Assembly: GCF_014269395.1 (NCBI RefSeq)
Contig: NZ_JACOGK010000004.1
Span: forward strand, 1-64,000
DNA from: Megasphaera hominis
Lineage (GTDB): Bacteria; Bacillota; Negativicutes; Veillonellales; Megasphaeraceae
Direction: 5' to 3'
DNA: 64,000 bases
Shown here: one piece after another, positions 25,337 through 34,162 of the stretch
Layout of the letters: each line of letters opens with the position of its first letter
Numbering within the stretch: the stretch's first letter is position 1
Made by a program: the position numbers and the translations under genes
Notes under the pieces: model-generated
The model's database searches: none
Seen by the model: the letters and a program-made list of their open reading frames with translations, nothing else
What the model was told of the DNA's origin: nothing

Positions 25337-26629
25337 TTAGAATACGAATACGAACTGAGCACATGTCTGTTCTTCCGGATCGGCAGCGTTGCCTTCTTTG
25401 GTTTCGGAAGCGAAGGACTGCATAACGGAGAACATAGCGCTCTTAGCGAATGTGTAGTCGATGCCAGCGCCCCAAGATTTAACGTTGTCGAGGTTATTCC
25501 ATCTCCAGGAACCTGTGGAACCTTTGATGTAGCCGTTCGGGTCAACATTGATGTATTCAACCCAAGCATCCCAGGATTTCGGAGCTGCGAAGGAAGCAGA
25601 ACCATACTGCAGTTTACCGATCCAGAGATCAGCGTCGTCCTGTTTGGAAGAGTCTGTCTTGTTCAGTTTTTCGTAGTTGCCGAGCAAGGACCACTTCTGG
25701 CCGAGGCCGAAGTTAGCATAAGCGCCCCACATATCGTCGGTTGCAAAGCCAGTCTGGCCGGAGAAGTTGTTGTAGTAAACGCCAGCGGATGTACGGTGGC
25801 CGAAGAAGCCCTGTAATTCGCCATAAGCCGTCTTAACACCGTCAACATCTGTTTTGCCATCTACGTATGTGCCAGCTGTATCACCGATCTTAAATTTACC
25901 ATAGCCAGCCGTAGCAGCGAAGTGGTTGTTCTTGTATTTCAACTGAGCACCGTCGAAGGAATCGCTGTACTGGTAAGCATAGCCACCATCACCGAGGTTG
26001 TAGCTATAACGGCCAACCAACAGATCCCAGTTGTTGCCGCCGAAGTTGTAATCTACGTTAGCGAGATCAGCGTAGATGTCTTCGTTGTTGTCGTTCTTCG
26101 TGTCGATAGAGCCGTTGTCAGCAAAGTTCAGGTTGTTGGTGCTGATGCCCAACGTAGCTTTCGTACGGTCGTTAACCTGTGCGTTAGCGCGTACACGTAC
26201 ACGGAAGTTCCAGGAGTTATCGTTTTCTTTGTTGTCCTGCTGGTAACGATAACGGAGACGAGCGTCACCTGTCAATTTAACGTTGCCAACTTTGTTTTCG
26301 AGGTTGGATACGCGAACGCCGAGGCTGTTCAGTTCATCAGCAAATTCGTCAGCCAATTTGTTGATCAGAGCGCGCTGTTCAACAGAAGCTTTGTCCATGT
26401 GAGCCATGGCTTTAGCTGTCATTTCAGCTGCTTCATAACGAGTGATGTTACGGTTGCCTTCGAAATGTGTGCCATCAACACCCTGGATGATGCCTTCGTC
26501 TGCCAATTCTACGACAGCGTTGTAAGCCCAGGAATCAGTCGGTACATCAACGAACGGGTTTGCTGCGAAAGCGCAAGTAGCGCCAACGGCCATGGTTGCA
26601 ACTAATGCTGCTAATACTTTAGTTTTCAT
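25337..26629 (-). CDS. ompM: OmpM-type SLH-domain porin 1
   Basis: 430 residues. The signal peptide ends ATCAFA-ANPF. One SLH domain (about 24-75: FVDVPTDSWAYNAVVELADEGIIQG, then ITRYEAAEMTAKAM) is followed by a coiled-coil spacer (ALINKLADEFADELNSLGVRVSNLENKV) and an aromatic beta-barrel ending in Phe. In Negativicutes such proteins form outer-membrane pores and tether the membrane to the cell wall through SLH. Residues 1 to about 140 are nearly identical to porin 2. RBS GGGG is weak; a long leader precedes it. Confidence 0.95.
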   Translation of the reverse strand: MKTKVLAALVATMAVGATCAFAANPFVDVPTDSWAYNAVVELADEGIIQGVDGTHFEGNRNITRYEAAEMTAKAMAHMDKASVEQRALINKLADEFADELNSLGVRVSNLENKVGNVKLTGDARLRYRYQQDNKENDNSWNFRVRVRANAQVNDRTKATLGISTNNLNFADNGSIDTKNDNNEDIYADLANVDYNFGGNNWDLLVGRYSYNLGDGGYAYQYSDSFDGAQLKYKNNHFAATAGYGKFKIGDTAGTYVDGKTDVDGVKTAYGELQGFFGHRTSAGVYYNNFSGQTGFATDDMWGAYANFGLGQKWSLLGNYEKLNKTDSSKQDDADLWIGKLQYGSASFAAPKSWDAWVEYINVDPNGYIKGSTGSWRWNNLDNVKSWGAGIDYTFAKSAMFSVMQSFASETKEGNAADPEEQTCAQFVFVF

Positions 26630-26687
26630 TGCGAATTACCCCTTTTCTAAAAAATAGTTTGTAAGAATGTTCCAATCCGTCACAGTC

Positions 26688-26806
26688 GAGCGGTGGTCTT
26701 ACGTCTTAGGGGTTCATTGGCGAGTTGTCCTAGTTTCCTCTCTTTTACTACCCTATACGTTGTAGGCCTGTTGCTCTTTCTCGGTTGTCACCTGAACCAC
26801 CGGCTC
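26688..26806 (-). promoter_or_regulatory. Candidate structured leader of porin 1
   Basis: Two distant arms (26806-26797 and 26696-26688, GAGCCGGTGG with CCACCGCTC) close a domain containing a 37-base element (26713-26749), which is also present before porin 2 with one mismatch. It includes a three-codon ATG-AAC-CCC-TAA (26717-26706). Confidence 0.5.
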
Positions 26807-26824
26807 ACCAACAACCTTGTTGAC

Positions 26825-26853
26825 ATTATACCGTACCTTCGCTTTTTTGTCAA
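26825..26853 (-). promoter_or_regulatory. Porin 1 promoter
   Basis: TTGACA (26853-26848), 17 bp, TATAAT (26830-26825). This predicts a leader of nearly 190 nt. The remaining part of 26630-27170 holds the porin 2 terminator and no gene. Confidence 0.9.
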
Positions 26854-27123
26854 AATACGACGAAAATGGCTTAACCATGCGGTTTACAGGCTCTCAAATT
26901 TGATAGAGCAAGATGTAATCTTTAAATTTTCTTAAATCTTACCGTAAATTTCTTCAAATTGTAATCTTTCTGTAACACTACAATGGTGTCTTTGAAAGTG
27001 TAAAAAATCCCTGCCAAAGCGATTGTTACGCCTTTCACGACCTATAGCTAATTGCAATTATTCTCTATTCGCTTGTGTTTTGTATACAGTATGCTAATTT
27101 GGAATAGCTACCAAAGGGGCAGA

Positions 27124-27151
27124 AAAAAAGCGACCACAAGGCCGCTTTTTT
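27124..27151 (-). terminator. Terminator after porin 2
   Basis: AAAAAGCG pairs with CGCTTTTT (inner CC/GG), T-run on the minus strand. Confidence 0.88.
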
Positions 27152-27170
27152 CTCAACATTGCTGTATGGA

Positions 27171-28487
27171 TTAGAAGAGGAAGTTGATTTCAACATCCGT
27201 GAATTCATCGGGATCATCAGAGCCGTGTTTGGCTTTCGTGCCAAAGGTCTGGGCTGCCGTGAGGATGACGTTTTTGGAAAGGGTGTAGTCGATGCCGGCG
27301 CCCCACGATTCTACGTTGTCGAGGACACTGTCATCACGCCAGGAGTTCGTCGCACCACCGAGGAGGGCGCCCTTGTCGGCGTTGATGTATTCTACCCAAG
27401 CATCCCAAGAGCCGCGGACTTCGCTGTCAGCGCCGCCGTAGGTGAGCTTGCCGATCCAAACTTCTGGATCCTTCGTATCGCCATCAGTGAGGTTTTTGCT
27501 GATGCTGTTGATCTTTTCATAGTTGGCAAAGGCATTCCATTTGCCCAGGTTGAAGCTGGCATAGCCGCCCCAGAGGTCGTCAGCGCGGAAGCCTTCCTGG
27601 CCGTTGAAGTCGTTGTAGTAGACGCCGACTTTGGAATCAGCTGCACGGCCGCCGCCGAAGTAACCTTCCAAGACGCCGTAGCCTGTCTTCACGCCTTTAG
27701 TACCTTCTTCAAGGGAACCGGCAATGTCGCCGAGCTTAAATTTACCATAACCGGCAGTAGCACCGAAGCGGTCGTTGTGGTAGGACAGTTCGGCCCGGTC
27801 GAAGACGTCGCCGTACTGGTAACCATAGGTGTTGTCACCGCCGAGGATGTACGTATCGGTCCGGCCGACGCTCAGGTTCCAACGGTCACCGCCGAAGTTG
27901 TAATCGACTTTGGCGTCATCTGTGAAGACGTCCTGGTCGTTATCGTTTTTCGAATCGATAGAGCCGTCAGCACCGAAGTTCAGGTCGCCTGTGCTGATGC
28001 CGTAGGTAACGGTCGTGCGGTCGTTGACCTGGGCGTTAGCGCGGATACGAACGCGGTAATCCCAAGAATTATCATTGCGGTAGTCTGCGTTGTTGCTCTG
28101 ATGCTGGTAACGAACGCGGGCATCGCCGGTCAATTTGACGTTGCCGACTTTCTTTTCCAGGTTAGAAACGCGAACACCCAGGCTGTTCAGTTCATCAGCG
28201 AATTCATCAGCCAATTTGTTGATAAGAGCGCGCTGTTCTACAGAGGCTTTGTCCATGTGGGCCATGGCTTTGGCTGTCATTTCGGCTGCTTCGTAACGTG
28301 TAATATTACGGTTGCCTTCGAAATGCGTGCCATCTACACCCTGGATGATGCCTTCATCGGCCAATTCTACGACGGCGTTGTAAGCCCAGGAATCGGTCGG
28401 TACATCGACGAATGGGTTGGCAGCAAAGGCGCAGGTTGCACCGAGGGCCATAGTCGTTGCGAGGGTTAACATGATTTTTCGTTTCAT
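27171..28487 (-). CDS. ompM: OmpM-type SLH-domain porin 2
   Basis: 438 residues from ATG 28487 (AAAAGGAGAG upstream). Same plan as porin 1: signal peptide ending CAFA-ANPF, SLH domain, coiled-coil spacer, then a barrel that has diverged in its loop segments and ends NFLF. Tandem OmpM paralogues are usual in this group and form the main outer-membrane proteins. Both copies run on separate promoters of the same design. Confidence 0.95.
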   Translation of the reverse strand: MKRKIMLTLATTMALGATCAFAANPFVDVPTDSWAYNAVVELADEGIIQGVDGTHFEGNRNITRYEAAEMTAKAMAHMDKASVEQRALINKLADEFADELNSLGVRVSNLEKKVGNVKLTGDARVRYQHQSNNADYRNDNSWDYRVRIRANAQVNDRTTVTYGISTGDLNFGADGSIDSKNDNDQDVFTDDAKVDYNFGGDRWNLSVGRTDTYILGGDNTYGYQYGDVFDRAELSYHNDRFGATAGYGKFKLGDIAGSLEEGTKGVKTGYGVLEGYFGGGRAADSKVGVYYNDFNGQEGFRADDLWGGYASFNLGKWNAFANYEKINSISKNLTDGDTKDPEVWIGKLTYGGADSEVRGSWDAWVEYINADKGALLGGATNSWRDDSVLDNVESWGAGIDYTLSKNVILTAAQTFGTKAKHGSDDPDEFTDVEINFLF

Positions 28488-28522
28488 TATACATCTCTCC
28501 TTTTGACACAGTATCTTATTGT

Positions 28523-28617
28523 GATAAGGAGGAACTTTCACATACTCACGGCTTCATTGGCGAGTTTTCCTAGTTTCCTCTCTTTTACTCCCGTAAGATG
28601 CACTGGTTCTCCTTATC
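28523..28617 (-). promoter_or_regulatory. Candidate structured leader of porin 2
   Basis: GATAAGGAG (28617-28609) pairs perfectly with CTCCTTATC (28531-28523), enclosing the same 37-base element (28553-28589) and a three-codon ATG-AAG-CCG-TGA (28557-28546). The CTCCTT of the 3-prime arm could instead pair with AAGGAG of the porin ribosome site (28502-28497). Confidence 0.5.
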
Positions 28618-28652
28618 GCTCCGTATTACAGGGACACGTACGGAACGCTATG

Positions 28653-28681
28653 ATTATAGCGTATTTGATAAAATATGTCAA
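28653..28681 (-). promoter_or_regulatory. Porin 2 promoter
   Basis: TTGACA (28681-28676), 17 bp, TATAAT (28658-28653). Confidence 0.92.
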
Positions 28682-28726
28682 TTGTATTCGATTATCTTTC
28701 TCATATTAATTGAAAATTTTACATAC

Positions 28727-28761
28727 AAAAAGGACCTCCGTCACGGGACGGAAGCCCTTTC
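28727..28761 (-). terminator. Terminator after hydrogenase gene
   Basis: GGGCTTCCGTC pairs with GACGGAGGTCC, five T residues follow on the minus strand. Confidence 0.82.
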
Positions 28762-28773
28762 TTATACGTGAAA

Positions 28774-30252
28774 TTATTCTTTTTTATCTGCGTCTGCCGG
28801 TGCATCAACAGGTGGTTTATAGCTTGGCGACATGGGGTTTGTCACAGGTGTCACGTGTTTCATTTCGCCCAAGTCATCGCTGCGGTCCGTAAAGTACGTG
28901 TGCAACATCATTTCTGCCGTTTCCGACAGGGGTTCGCCGAGGAACTGCTTGTACAGGTCCTGAATTTCCGGGTTTTCCCAGCTGGCCTTGTACTCTGCTT
29001 CGACATCGCTCTTGTAGAGAGAATCCATACGGGCCTGCTGTACCTTTTTAACCTGCGGCAGTTTTACCTTCGGCTGGCCGCCGCCACCGATACAGCCGCC
29101 CGGGCAGGCCATGACTTCGATGAAGGAATAGTCTTCGAAGTTGCCGGCTGCGACGAGTTCATCCAGGAATTTACGGGCATTGCCGAGGCCACTGATAGCT
29201 GCGACGTGGATGACGAAGTGACCGAAGACGACGGTTGCCTTCTTGACGCCTTCGAGACCGCGGACCGGTTCGAAGGGAATGAAGTCGGCCGGTGCTTTAC
29301 GGCCTGTAAAGAAGTAGTACGCTGCGCGCAGGGCTGCTTCCATAACGCCGCCGCTGTTGCCGAAAATACGGCCGCCGCCGGTAGATTCGCCAAAGACTTT
29401 ATCGAAATGATCGTCTTCGAGCTGGTCGAAGTCGATGCCTTCAGACTTGATCCATTCGGCCAGTTCCCGCGTCGTAATGGAAATATCCGTATCGCGCAGG
29501 TCTTCCTGGTTCCAGTAGGCTGCAGAGGCATTCAATTCGGGACGGCGGATTTCTGCTTTCTTCGCCGTGCAGGGAGCGACGTCGACGATGACGACATCTT
29601 TCGGATCGAGGTTTTGCTGTTTTACAAACCACGTCTTCATGACGGCGCTCAAGATACTGATAGGACTCTTGGTAGACGACAGGTGCGGCATCAGGTCCGG
29701 ATAGTACGTTTCCAAAAATTCAACCCACGCCGGGCAGCAGCTCGTAAACTGCGGAATAGGAATTTCTTCGGACTGCAGGCGGTGCAGGAGTTCCATGGCT
29801 TCTTCCATGATTGTCAGGTCAGCGCCAAAATCCGTATCAAAGACATAGTCGGCGCCCAGCTTCTTGAGGGCTGCAACCATCTTGCCTTCGACGAAAGTGC
29901 CAGGGTCCATACCAAAGGCTTCGCCGAGACCGACGCGGACAGCCGGTGCGGTCTGAATCATGACGACCTTGCTTGGATCGGCAATGGCGGCTTTTACTTT
30001 GTCTACGTCAGAGACTTCCGTAATGGCGCCAAAGGGACACACGGCGGCGCACTGGCCACAGTGGACGCAAATAGGCATGTCGTTCGTGCTAGGCAGATAA
30101 TAGTAATCCATGACGGTTTGCGTAGCAGCGCAGGTACGACGGCACAATGTGCAATTCTTGCACTTAGTTTCGTCGAATTGAATAGAAAAATTATGTTCAT
30201 CAATGGGTACACGGCGCTGTATTTCTTTAAATCTGGACTGAAATTCGGGCAT
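28774..30252 (-). CDS. hydA: [FeFe] hydrogenase, M2 type, catalytic
   Basis: 492 residues. Two [4Fe-4S] clusters are bound by Cys31/34/37/41 and Cys62/65/68/72. The H-cluster motifs are TSCCPAW (170-176), APCTAKKAE (from 226) and MACPGGCIGGGGQP (381-394, with Cys383 and Cys387). This is the short two-cluster form typical of Megasphaera, which takes electrons from ferredoxin or flavodoxin to make H2. The second motif has Ala where most enzymes have Met (MPCxxK). A charged, proline-rich C-terminal tail is present. AAAAAGGAG precedes the start; it is a single-gene unit. Confidence 0.95.
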   Translation of the reverse strand: MPEFQSRFKEIQRRVPIDEHNFSIQFDETKCKNCTLCRRTCAATQTVMDYYYLPSTNDMPICVHCGQCAAVCPFGAITEVSDVDKVKAAIADPSKVVMIQTAPAVRVGLGEAFGMDPGTFVEGKMVAALKKLGADYVFDTDFGADLTIMEEAMELLHRLQSEEIPIPQFTSCCPAWVEFLETYYPDLMPHLSSTKSPISILSAVMKTWFVKQQNLDPKDVVIVDVAPCTAKKAEIRRPELNASAAYWNQEDLRDTDISITTRELAEWIKSEGIDFDQLEDDHFDKVFGESTGGGRIFGNSGGVMEAALRAAYYFFTGRKAPADFIPFEPVRGLEGVKKATVVFGHFVIHVAAISGLGNARKFLDELVAAGNFEDYSFIEVMACPGGCIGGGGQPKVKLPQVKKVQQARMDSLYKSDVEAEYKASWENPEIQDLYKQFLGEPLSETAEMMLHTYFTDRSDDLGEMKHVTPVTNPMSPSYKPPVDAPADADKKE

Positions 30253-30478
30253 TTTTTCTCCTTTTTCTATGCTAATACCATCACTTCATATTAAATGATA
30301 TTTTTCACAATCTCTTATCTAATAGAATAATACAAAACACTGCTTTTTTCCATGCCTTTTTTGTGAAAGGTGAAAGAAGTTTTACATACTATCTATTCAT
30401 TTTTTACATAGATAAACTAGAATCATTGCTCAAATAGTATATCTCAGGAAGGCCTTTCTCACAAGACTTCTTGCTATA

Positions 30479-31354
30479 TTAATTTCGTTCTACATGAATG
30501 CGGTGACCGCGCAGTTCTGCTACACCTACGCCACCTAAGACGAGGACGGCGCCGAGCCATTGCAGGAGAGTCAGCGTTTCACCCAGGAAGATGGCCGACA
30601 ATGCCAAAGCCGAAAGGGGTTCGATGTAGCCGCAGATCGATACGGATTGGGCTGGCAGCTTTTGGATGCAGGAAAAATAAAGGCAACAGGCAAAGCCGGT
30701 GTTGAAGAAGCCAAGGAGGGCAATCCAGGCAAAGGTGGAAAGGCTGAGGTTCCATTCCGGCGTCGGTGCGCTGAGATTGACAATACCTACGATGACGGAG
30801 GCGATGAGGAGTTCTGCTGCCGACAGGGCCATGCCGGTGATGTTTTTGATTTTTTTGACAGAGATAATTAAGAGCGCATAACAGGTCGCGGAAAGAAAAC
30901 CACAGGCCATGCCCCAGGAAAGACCATGAGCTTCTACATCAACGCCGTTGATGCAGACCATGCCTAGCGTAACAAGGATGATGCCCAGGACCTTGGGTAC
31001 GGTGAGGGCTTCTTGGAAGATGAAACGGGCCAGGATCATGACCAGAATAGGACCGGCATAGCATAGGAGTGTGGCCAGGCTGACGCCGACCTGCTGATAT
31101 GCTTCGTAAAGGAAGAGCCAGTTGCCTGCCAAGGCAAGGCCGGCAACAAGGACCCATACCAGGTCACGGCTAGGTTGCAGGAGCTGCTTCAGTTCATGAC
31201 GCAGACATACGACTGCCAAGAGGCAAAAGCCACCTATCAGGGTCCGGCAAAGGACGATTTCGTAGCTCGACAGGGGAATGTGGCTGGCAACGATGCCATT
31301 GGAGCCAAAAACAAACATGGAAAATGCAAAGAGTACATACGGGTTATGCAGCAT
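30479..31354 (-). CDS. EamA/DMT family transporter
   Basis: 291 residues with ten helices in two EamA repeats. The first repeat starts FAFSMFVFGSNGIVASHI, the second WGMACGFLSATCYALLIISVKK, and the end is GETLTLLQWLGAVLVLGGV. These drug/metabolite exporters often move amino acids or their analogues. GAAAGGAAGAG precedes the ATG. The gene stands alone between hydA and the CoA-transferase operon, and the substrate is unknown. Confidence 0.88.
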   Translation of the reverse strand: MLHNPYVLFAFSMFVFGSNGIVASHIPLSSYEIVLCRTLIGGFCLLAVVCLRHELKQLLQPSRDLVWVLVAGLALAGNWLFLYEAYQQVGVSLATLLCYAGPILVMILARFIFQEALTVPKVLGIILVTLGMVCINGVDVEAHGLSWGMACGFLSATCYALLIISVKKIKNITGMALSAAELLIASVIVGIVNLSAPTPEWNLSLSTFAWIALLGFFNTGFACCLYFSCIQKLPAQSVSICGYIEPLSALALSAIFLGETLTLLQWLGAVLVLGGVGVAELRGHRIHVERN

Positions 31355-31432
31355 AAAGCATCTCTTCCTTTCGCGTATTCGCGTATATTCATTTCATTAT
31401 AATGAATACAGGAAGAAAAGACAATGCAAAAA

Positions 31433-31473
31433 CAGCCAGCCTGCCCTATCTTTTACAAAACAGGGGGACTGGC
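31433..31473 (-). terminator. Terminator after the CoA-transferase operon
   Basis: AGCCAG pairs with CTGGCT with an inner CCCT/AGGG stem; GTTTTTG follows on the minus strand. Confidence 0.75.
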
Positions 31474-31519
31474 TATCTTTGGGCAGTTCCTGAAACGCAG
31501 CAGGAGGATGGTATCTGCG

Positions 31520-32176
31520 TCAGGTCATGACGCCGAGGTCGGCGGCCACGGTAAAGTCTGCATCTGTGCAAGCGCGGATATCGTCGACGCTGTAGCCCGG
31601 AGCAAGTTCCTGGAGAACCAGGCCGTCAGGTGTCACTTTAAAGTAGCACCGCTCCGTTACGATGTCCGTCACGCATTTAGAACCTGTCAGTGGGAGTGTA
31701 CATTTCTTAAGGATTTTGGACTTGCCACTTTTTTCGCAGTGGTCTGTGGCAACGATAATCTTTTTGACGCCGGCACAGAGATCCATGGCGCCACCCATAC
31801 CCGGTACGAGCTTGCCCGGTATTTTCCAGTTGGCAATATTGCCTTCCTGGTCTACCTGCAGCGTACCGAGGACGGTAGCGTCAATGTGACCGCCGCGACT
31901 AAAGCCAAAGGATTTATCGTGCTGTACGACGGCGCCGCCGGGAATGATGCTCGTCGGCTGGCCGCCGGCATCGGCCAGGTCCAGGTCCCAGTCCTGCCAT
32001 TTCGGCGTAGCACCGCAGCCGACGATGCCGACTTCGGCTTCGAGCCACAGGTGTACGCCTTCAGGCAAATAATTGACGCACATGAGGGGCACGCCAATGC
32101 CGAGGTTGACGAAATCACCGTCAGAGAAAAATTTTGCGCACCGTGATGCAATGAGTTCGCGTCCTGTATAAGCCAT
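31520..32176 (-). CDS. CoA-transferase family I, subunit B
   Basis: 218 residues. DGDFVNLGIGVPLMCVNYLPEG, then LWLEAEVGIVGCG, where the Glu aligned with the catalytic residue of family I CoA-transferases is found, and VPGMGGAMDLCAGVKKIIV. It transfers CoA between acyl-CoA and a free acid such as acetate. The start overlaps the stop of subunit A (TAATG). The acyl substrate is not evident; acetoacetate, glutaconate or propionate-type acids are all possible. Confidence 0.9.
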   Translation of the reverse strand: MAYTGRELIASRCAKFFSDGDFVNLGIGVPLMCVNYLPEGVHLWLEAEVGIVGCGATPKWQDWDLDLADAGGQPTSIIPGGAVVQHDKSFGFSRGGHIDATVLGTLQVDQEGNIANWKIPGKLVPGMGGAMDLCAGVKKIIVATDHCEKSGKSKILKKCTLPLTGSKCVTDIVTERCYFKVTPDGLVLQELAPGYSVDDIRACTDADFTVAADLGVMT

Positions 32177-32919
32177 TATGCCTTGCCCCCTTCCGCTTTT
32201 GCTGCTTCAGCAGCTTTGATTTTATCGAGTTTGCGCTGCCACGATTTGTACATAGGCCGTTTTTCACCTTGCCGTACGTAGAGCATGTCCACGACCGGTG
32301 CCGGTACGTCGATTTCATCAGGACCGAGCTCGCCTACTTCGACCAGCTCTTCTACTTCGACGATGACCTTGTCGGCTGCCATAGCCATGTAATCCTGGCA
32401 GCAGAGGCTGGTCAGGCGGAATTGGAGGTTCCCTGCTTTGTCGGCCTTCGTCGCTTTGAGGAGGGCAATGTCAGCATGAATGGGCATTTCCAGGAGGTAT
32501 TCTTTCCCGTCCAGGTTAAGAACCTGTTTGCCTTCAGCTACTTCCGTGCCCACACCGGTGGGTGTAAGGATGCCGCCCAGGCCGTAGCCGGCAGCACGGA
32601 TGCGTTCGGCAAAGGTGCCCTGAGGAATGAATTCCACTTCCATTTCCCCCTTCAGATAGCGTTCGATGCTGACCGGGTTGAGGCCAATGTGAGAGGTCAG
32701 AAATTTCGTAATCTGCTTGCTCGTTACCAGACGGCCTACGCCCATGTCGGGCTGGCCCGAGGCAATGGCAATGGCGGTCAGGTTCTGGACGTTCTTTTCA
32801 ATGAGGCCCGTAATGATTTCTTCGGCCGAAATTTCACCGTGGAGATCGCTAAACATAATGCGCTGGCCGTCATGGAACTGGTCCAGCACTTCGTCGAGGC
32901 TGTATACTTTATTTTTCAC
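32176..32919 (-). CDS. CoA-transferase family I, subunit A
   Basis: 247 residues. The N-terminal FHDGQRIMFSDLHGEISAEE and the central GILTPTGVGTEVAEGKQVLNLDGKEYLLE are typical of subunit A of family I CoA-transferases. A charged C-terminal tail (KLDKIKAAEAAKAEGGKA) extends beyond the core. It lies between the crotonase gene and subunit B in one operon. Confidence 0.9.
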   Translation of the reverse strand: MKNKVYSLDEVLDQFHDGQRIMFSDLHGEISAEEIITGLIEKNVQNLTAIAIASGQPDMGVGRLVTSKQITKFLTSHIGLNPVSIERYLKGEMEVEFIPQGTFAERIRAAGYGLGGILTPTGVGTEVAEGKQVLNLDGKEYLLEMPIHADIALLKATKADKAGNLQFRLTSLCCQDYMAMAADKVIVEVEELVEVGELGPDEIDVPAPVVDMLYVRQGEKRPMYKSWQRKLDKIKAAEAAKAEGGKA

Positions 32920-32942
32920 GTTGGTATGCCACCTTTCAAGAG

Positions 32943-33737
32943 TTATGTACCGCTAAACTGGGCTTTCCGCTTTTCGATAAAGGCCTTGCAGCCTTCCTTA
33001 AAGTCTTCGGAAGCAATGCATTCGCGCTGGGCCGGCGTTTCGGCCTGGGCGAGCCATTCCTTGTACGTCGCAAAAGACGCTGCATAGACCTGGCGTTTGA
33101 TATTCTTGTACGAAAGGAGCGGGCCTGCAGCCAAGCGTTTGGCCAGCTTCAGCGTTTCGTCGTGCAGGTCTTCCGGCGTCGTCACCTTGTAGGCCAGACC
33201 CCAGTCTTTGGCTTCGGCAGCGCTGACCGGACGGCCCGTAGTGGCCAGCTCGAGCGTGCGGTGTACGCCAATACTGCGCGTCAGGAGGAATGTAGCGCCT
33301 GTATCGGGTACGAGGCCGAGGTTGACGAAGGCCAGGATAAACTTGGCATTATCGGCGCAGATGAGGAAATCACCGCTCAGGGCGAGGCTCACGCCGGCAC
33401 CGGCAGCAGGACCACTGACGGAGGTGACGATCATCGTGTCCATTTTTTTCATATAATCTGTGAGGTATTCGATTTTGGCCAGGAGTTCGTCCATGTTGAC
33501 TTCTCCGCCGCTTTGAATGCGTTTGTAGAAATAGCCAATGTCGCCACCGGCAGAAAAAGCTTTCTCCGAACCCGCAAGGACGACCGTGCGGACGGCAGTA
33601 TCGCCTTCGGCAATGGCCAGGGCATCGATGAGCTCATCGGCCATTTCGACATCAATGGCGTTCATGTTTTTCATATAATCCATGGTGATCTGGGCAATGC
33701 CATTTTCTACGCTGTAATGAATCTTTTTGTATTCCAT
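32943..33737 (-). CDS. Enoyl-CoA hydratase/isomerase (crotonase) family protein
   Basis: 264 residues from ATG 33737 (AAAGGAGAG upstream). The two oxyanion-hole segments are KAFSAGGDIGYF and SGPAAGAGVSLALSGD. In the position of the second catalytic Glu of true hydratases it has Asp (LGLVPDTGATFLLTR), as in PaaG-type isomerases, so isomerase activity may be more likely than hydration. As first gene of an operon with a CoA-transferase it probably acts on the same acyl-CoA. Confidence 0.88.
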   Translation of the reverse strand: MEYKKIHYSVENGIAQITMDYMKNMNAIDVEMADELIDALAIAEGDTAVRTVVLAGSEKAFSAGGDIGYFYKRIQSGGEVNMDELLAKIEYLTDYMKKMDTMIVTSVSGPAAGAGVSLALSGDFLICADNAKFILAFVNLGLVPDTGATFLLTRSIGVHRTLELATTGRPVSAAEAKDWGLAYKVTTPEDLHDETLKLAKRLAAGPLLSYKNIKRQVYAASFATYKEWLAQAETPAQRECIASEDFKEGCKAFIEKRKAQFSGT

Positions 33738-33833
33738 AGTTTCTCTCCTTTGCGTCAACCTGAAACAGGCCATCCAGCTTGTCCGTCTGCTATGTACGCT
33801 ATGTAAAATTTGAGAATGATTTTCTATGAAAAT

Positions 33834-33862
33834 ACTATACCATTTTACTCCAAAATGTGCAA
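33834..33862 (-). promoter_or_regulatory. Promoter of the crotonase/CoA-transferase operon
   Basis: TTGCAC (33862-33857), 17 bp, TATAGT (33839-33834). Confidence 0.75.
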
Positions 33863-33893
33863 TAAGTAAAACTGTACCATTGTTGTATTCTTT

Positions 33894-33983
33894 ATGCCAA
33901 AATTGCAAGAATTACGAGAAAAGCAAGGATTATTCCCGTCTTACAGGCAGCTTTTCCGGATAAGTTATGCATTTTATGCATAG
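33894..33983 (+). pseudogene. Possible remnant of an XRE-type regulator N-terminus
   Basis: A 29-codon frame begins MPKLQELREKQGLFPSYRQL and then stops. The opening resembles XRE helix-turn-helix proteins (M-x-KLxELREKxGLS). Nothing recognisable follows. No ribosome site is visible. It may be chance; otherwise 33863-34089 holds no feature I can support. Confidence 0.2.
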
Positions 33984-34089
33984 TCTTGTTTTCTCAAAAC
34001 AATGTGTTTCTTCAGTGGAACATTTTTGTTATAGCGTTGTCTCAAAAAATCAGTAAGAGGCCTGCCTGGCCAATGGAACACGACAAAAA

Positions 34090-34130
34090 GCAGCCCTGTG
34101 ACGAAGGAAGGATGCCTCGCACAGGGCTGC
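34090..34130 (-). terminator. Terminator after the Old Yellow Enzyme gene
   Basis: GCAGCCCTGTG pairs with CACAGGGCTGC; TTTTTG follows on the minus strand. Confidence 0.9.
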
Positions 34131-34162
34131 TCTTTATATAATACTATTATATGTACTTTTTC

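Noticed and set aside
27159..28469. 436-codon plus-strand ORF opposite porin 2
   Set aside because: Antisense shadow; its sequence similarity to the ORF opposite porin 1 only reflects the paralogy of the porins.
28768..30294. 508-codon plus-strand ORF opposite hydA
   Set aside because: It is the mirror of the hydrogenase frame, has no ribosome site and no recognisable protein features; GC-rich codon bias produces such shadows.
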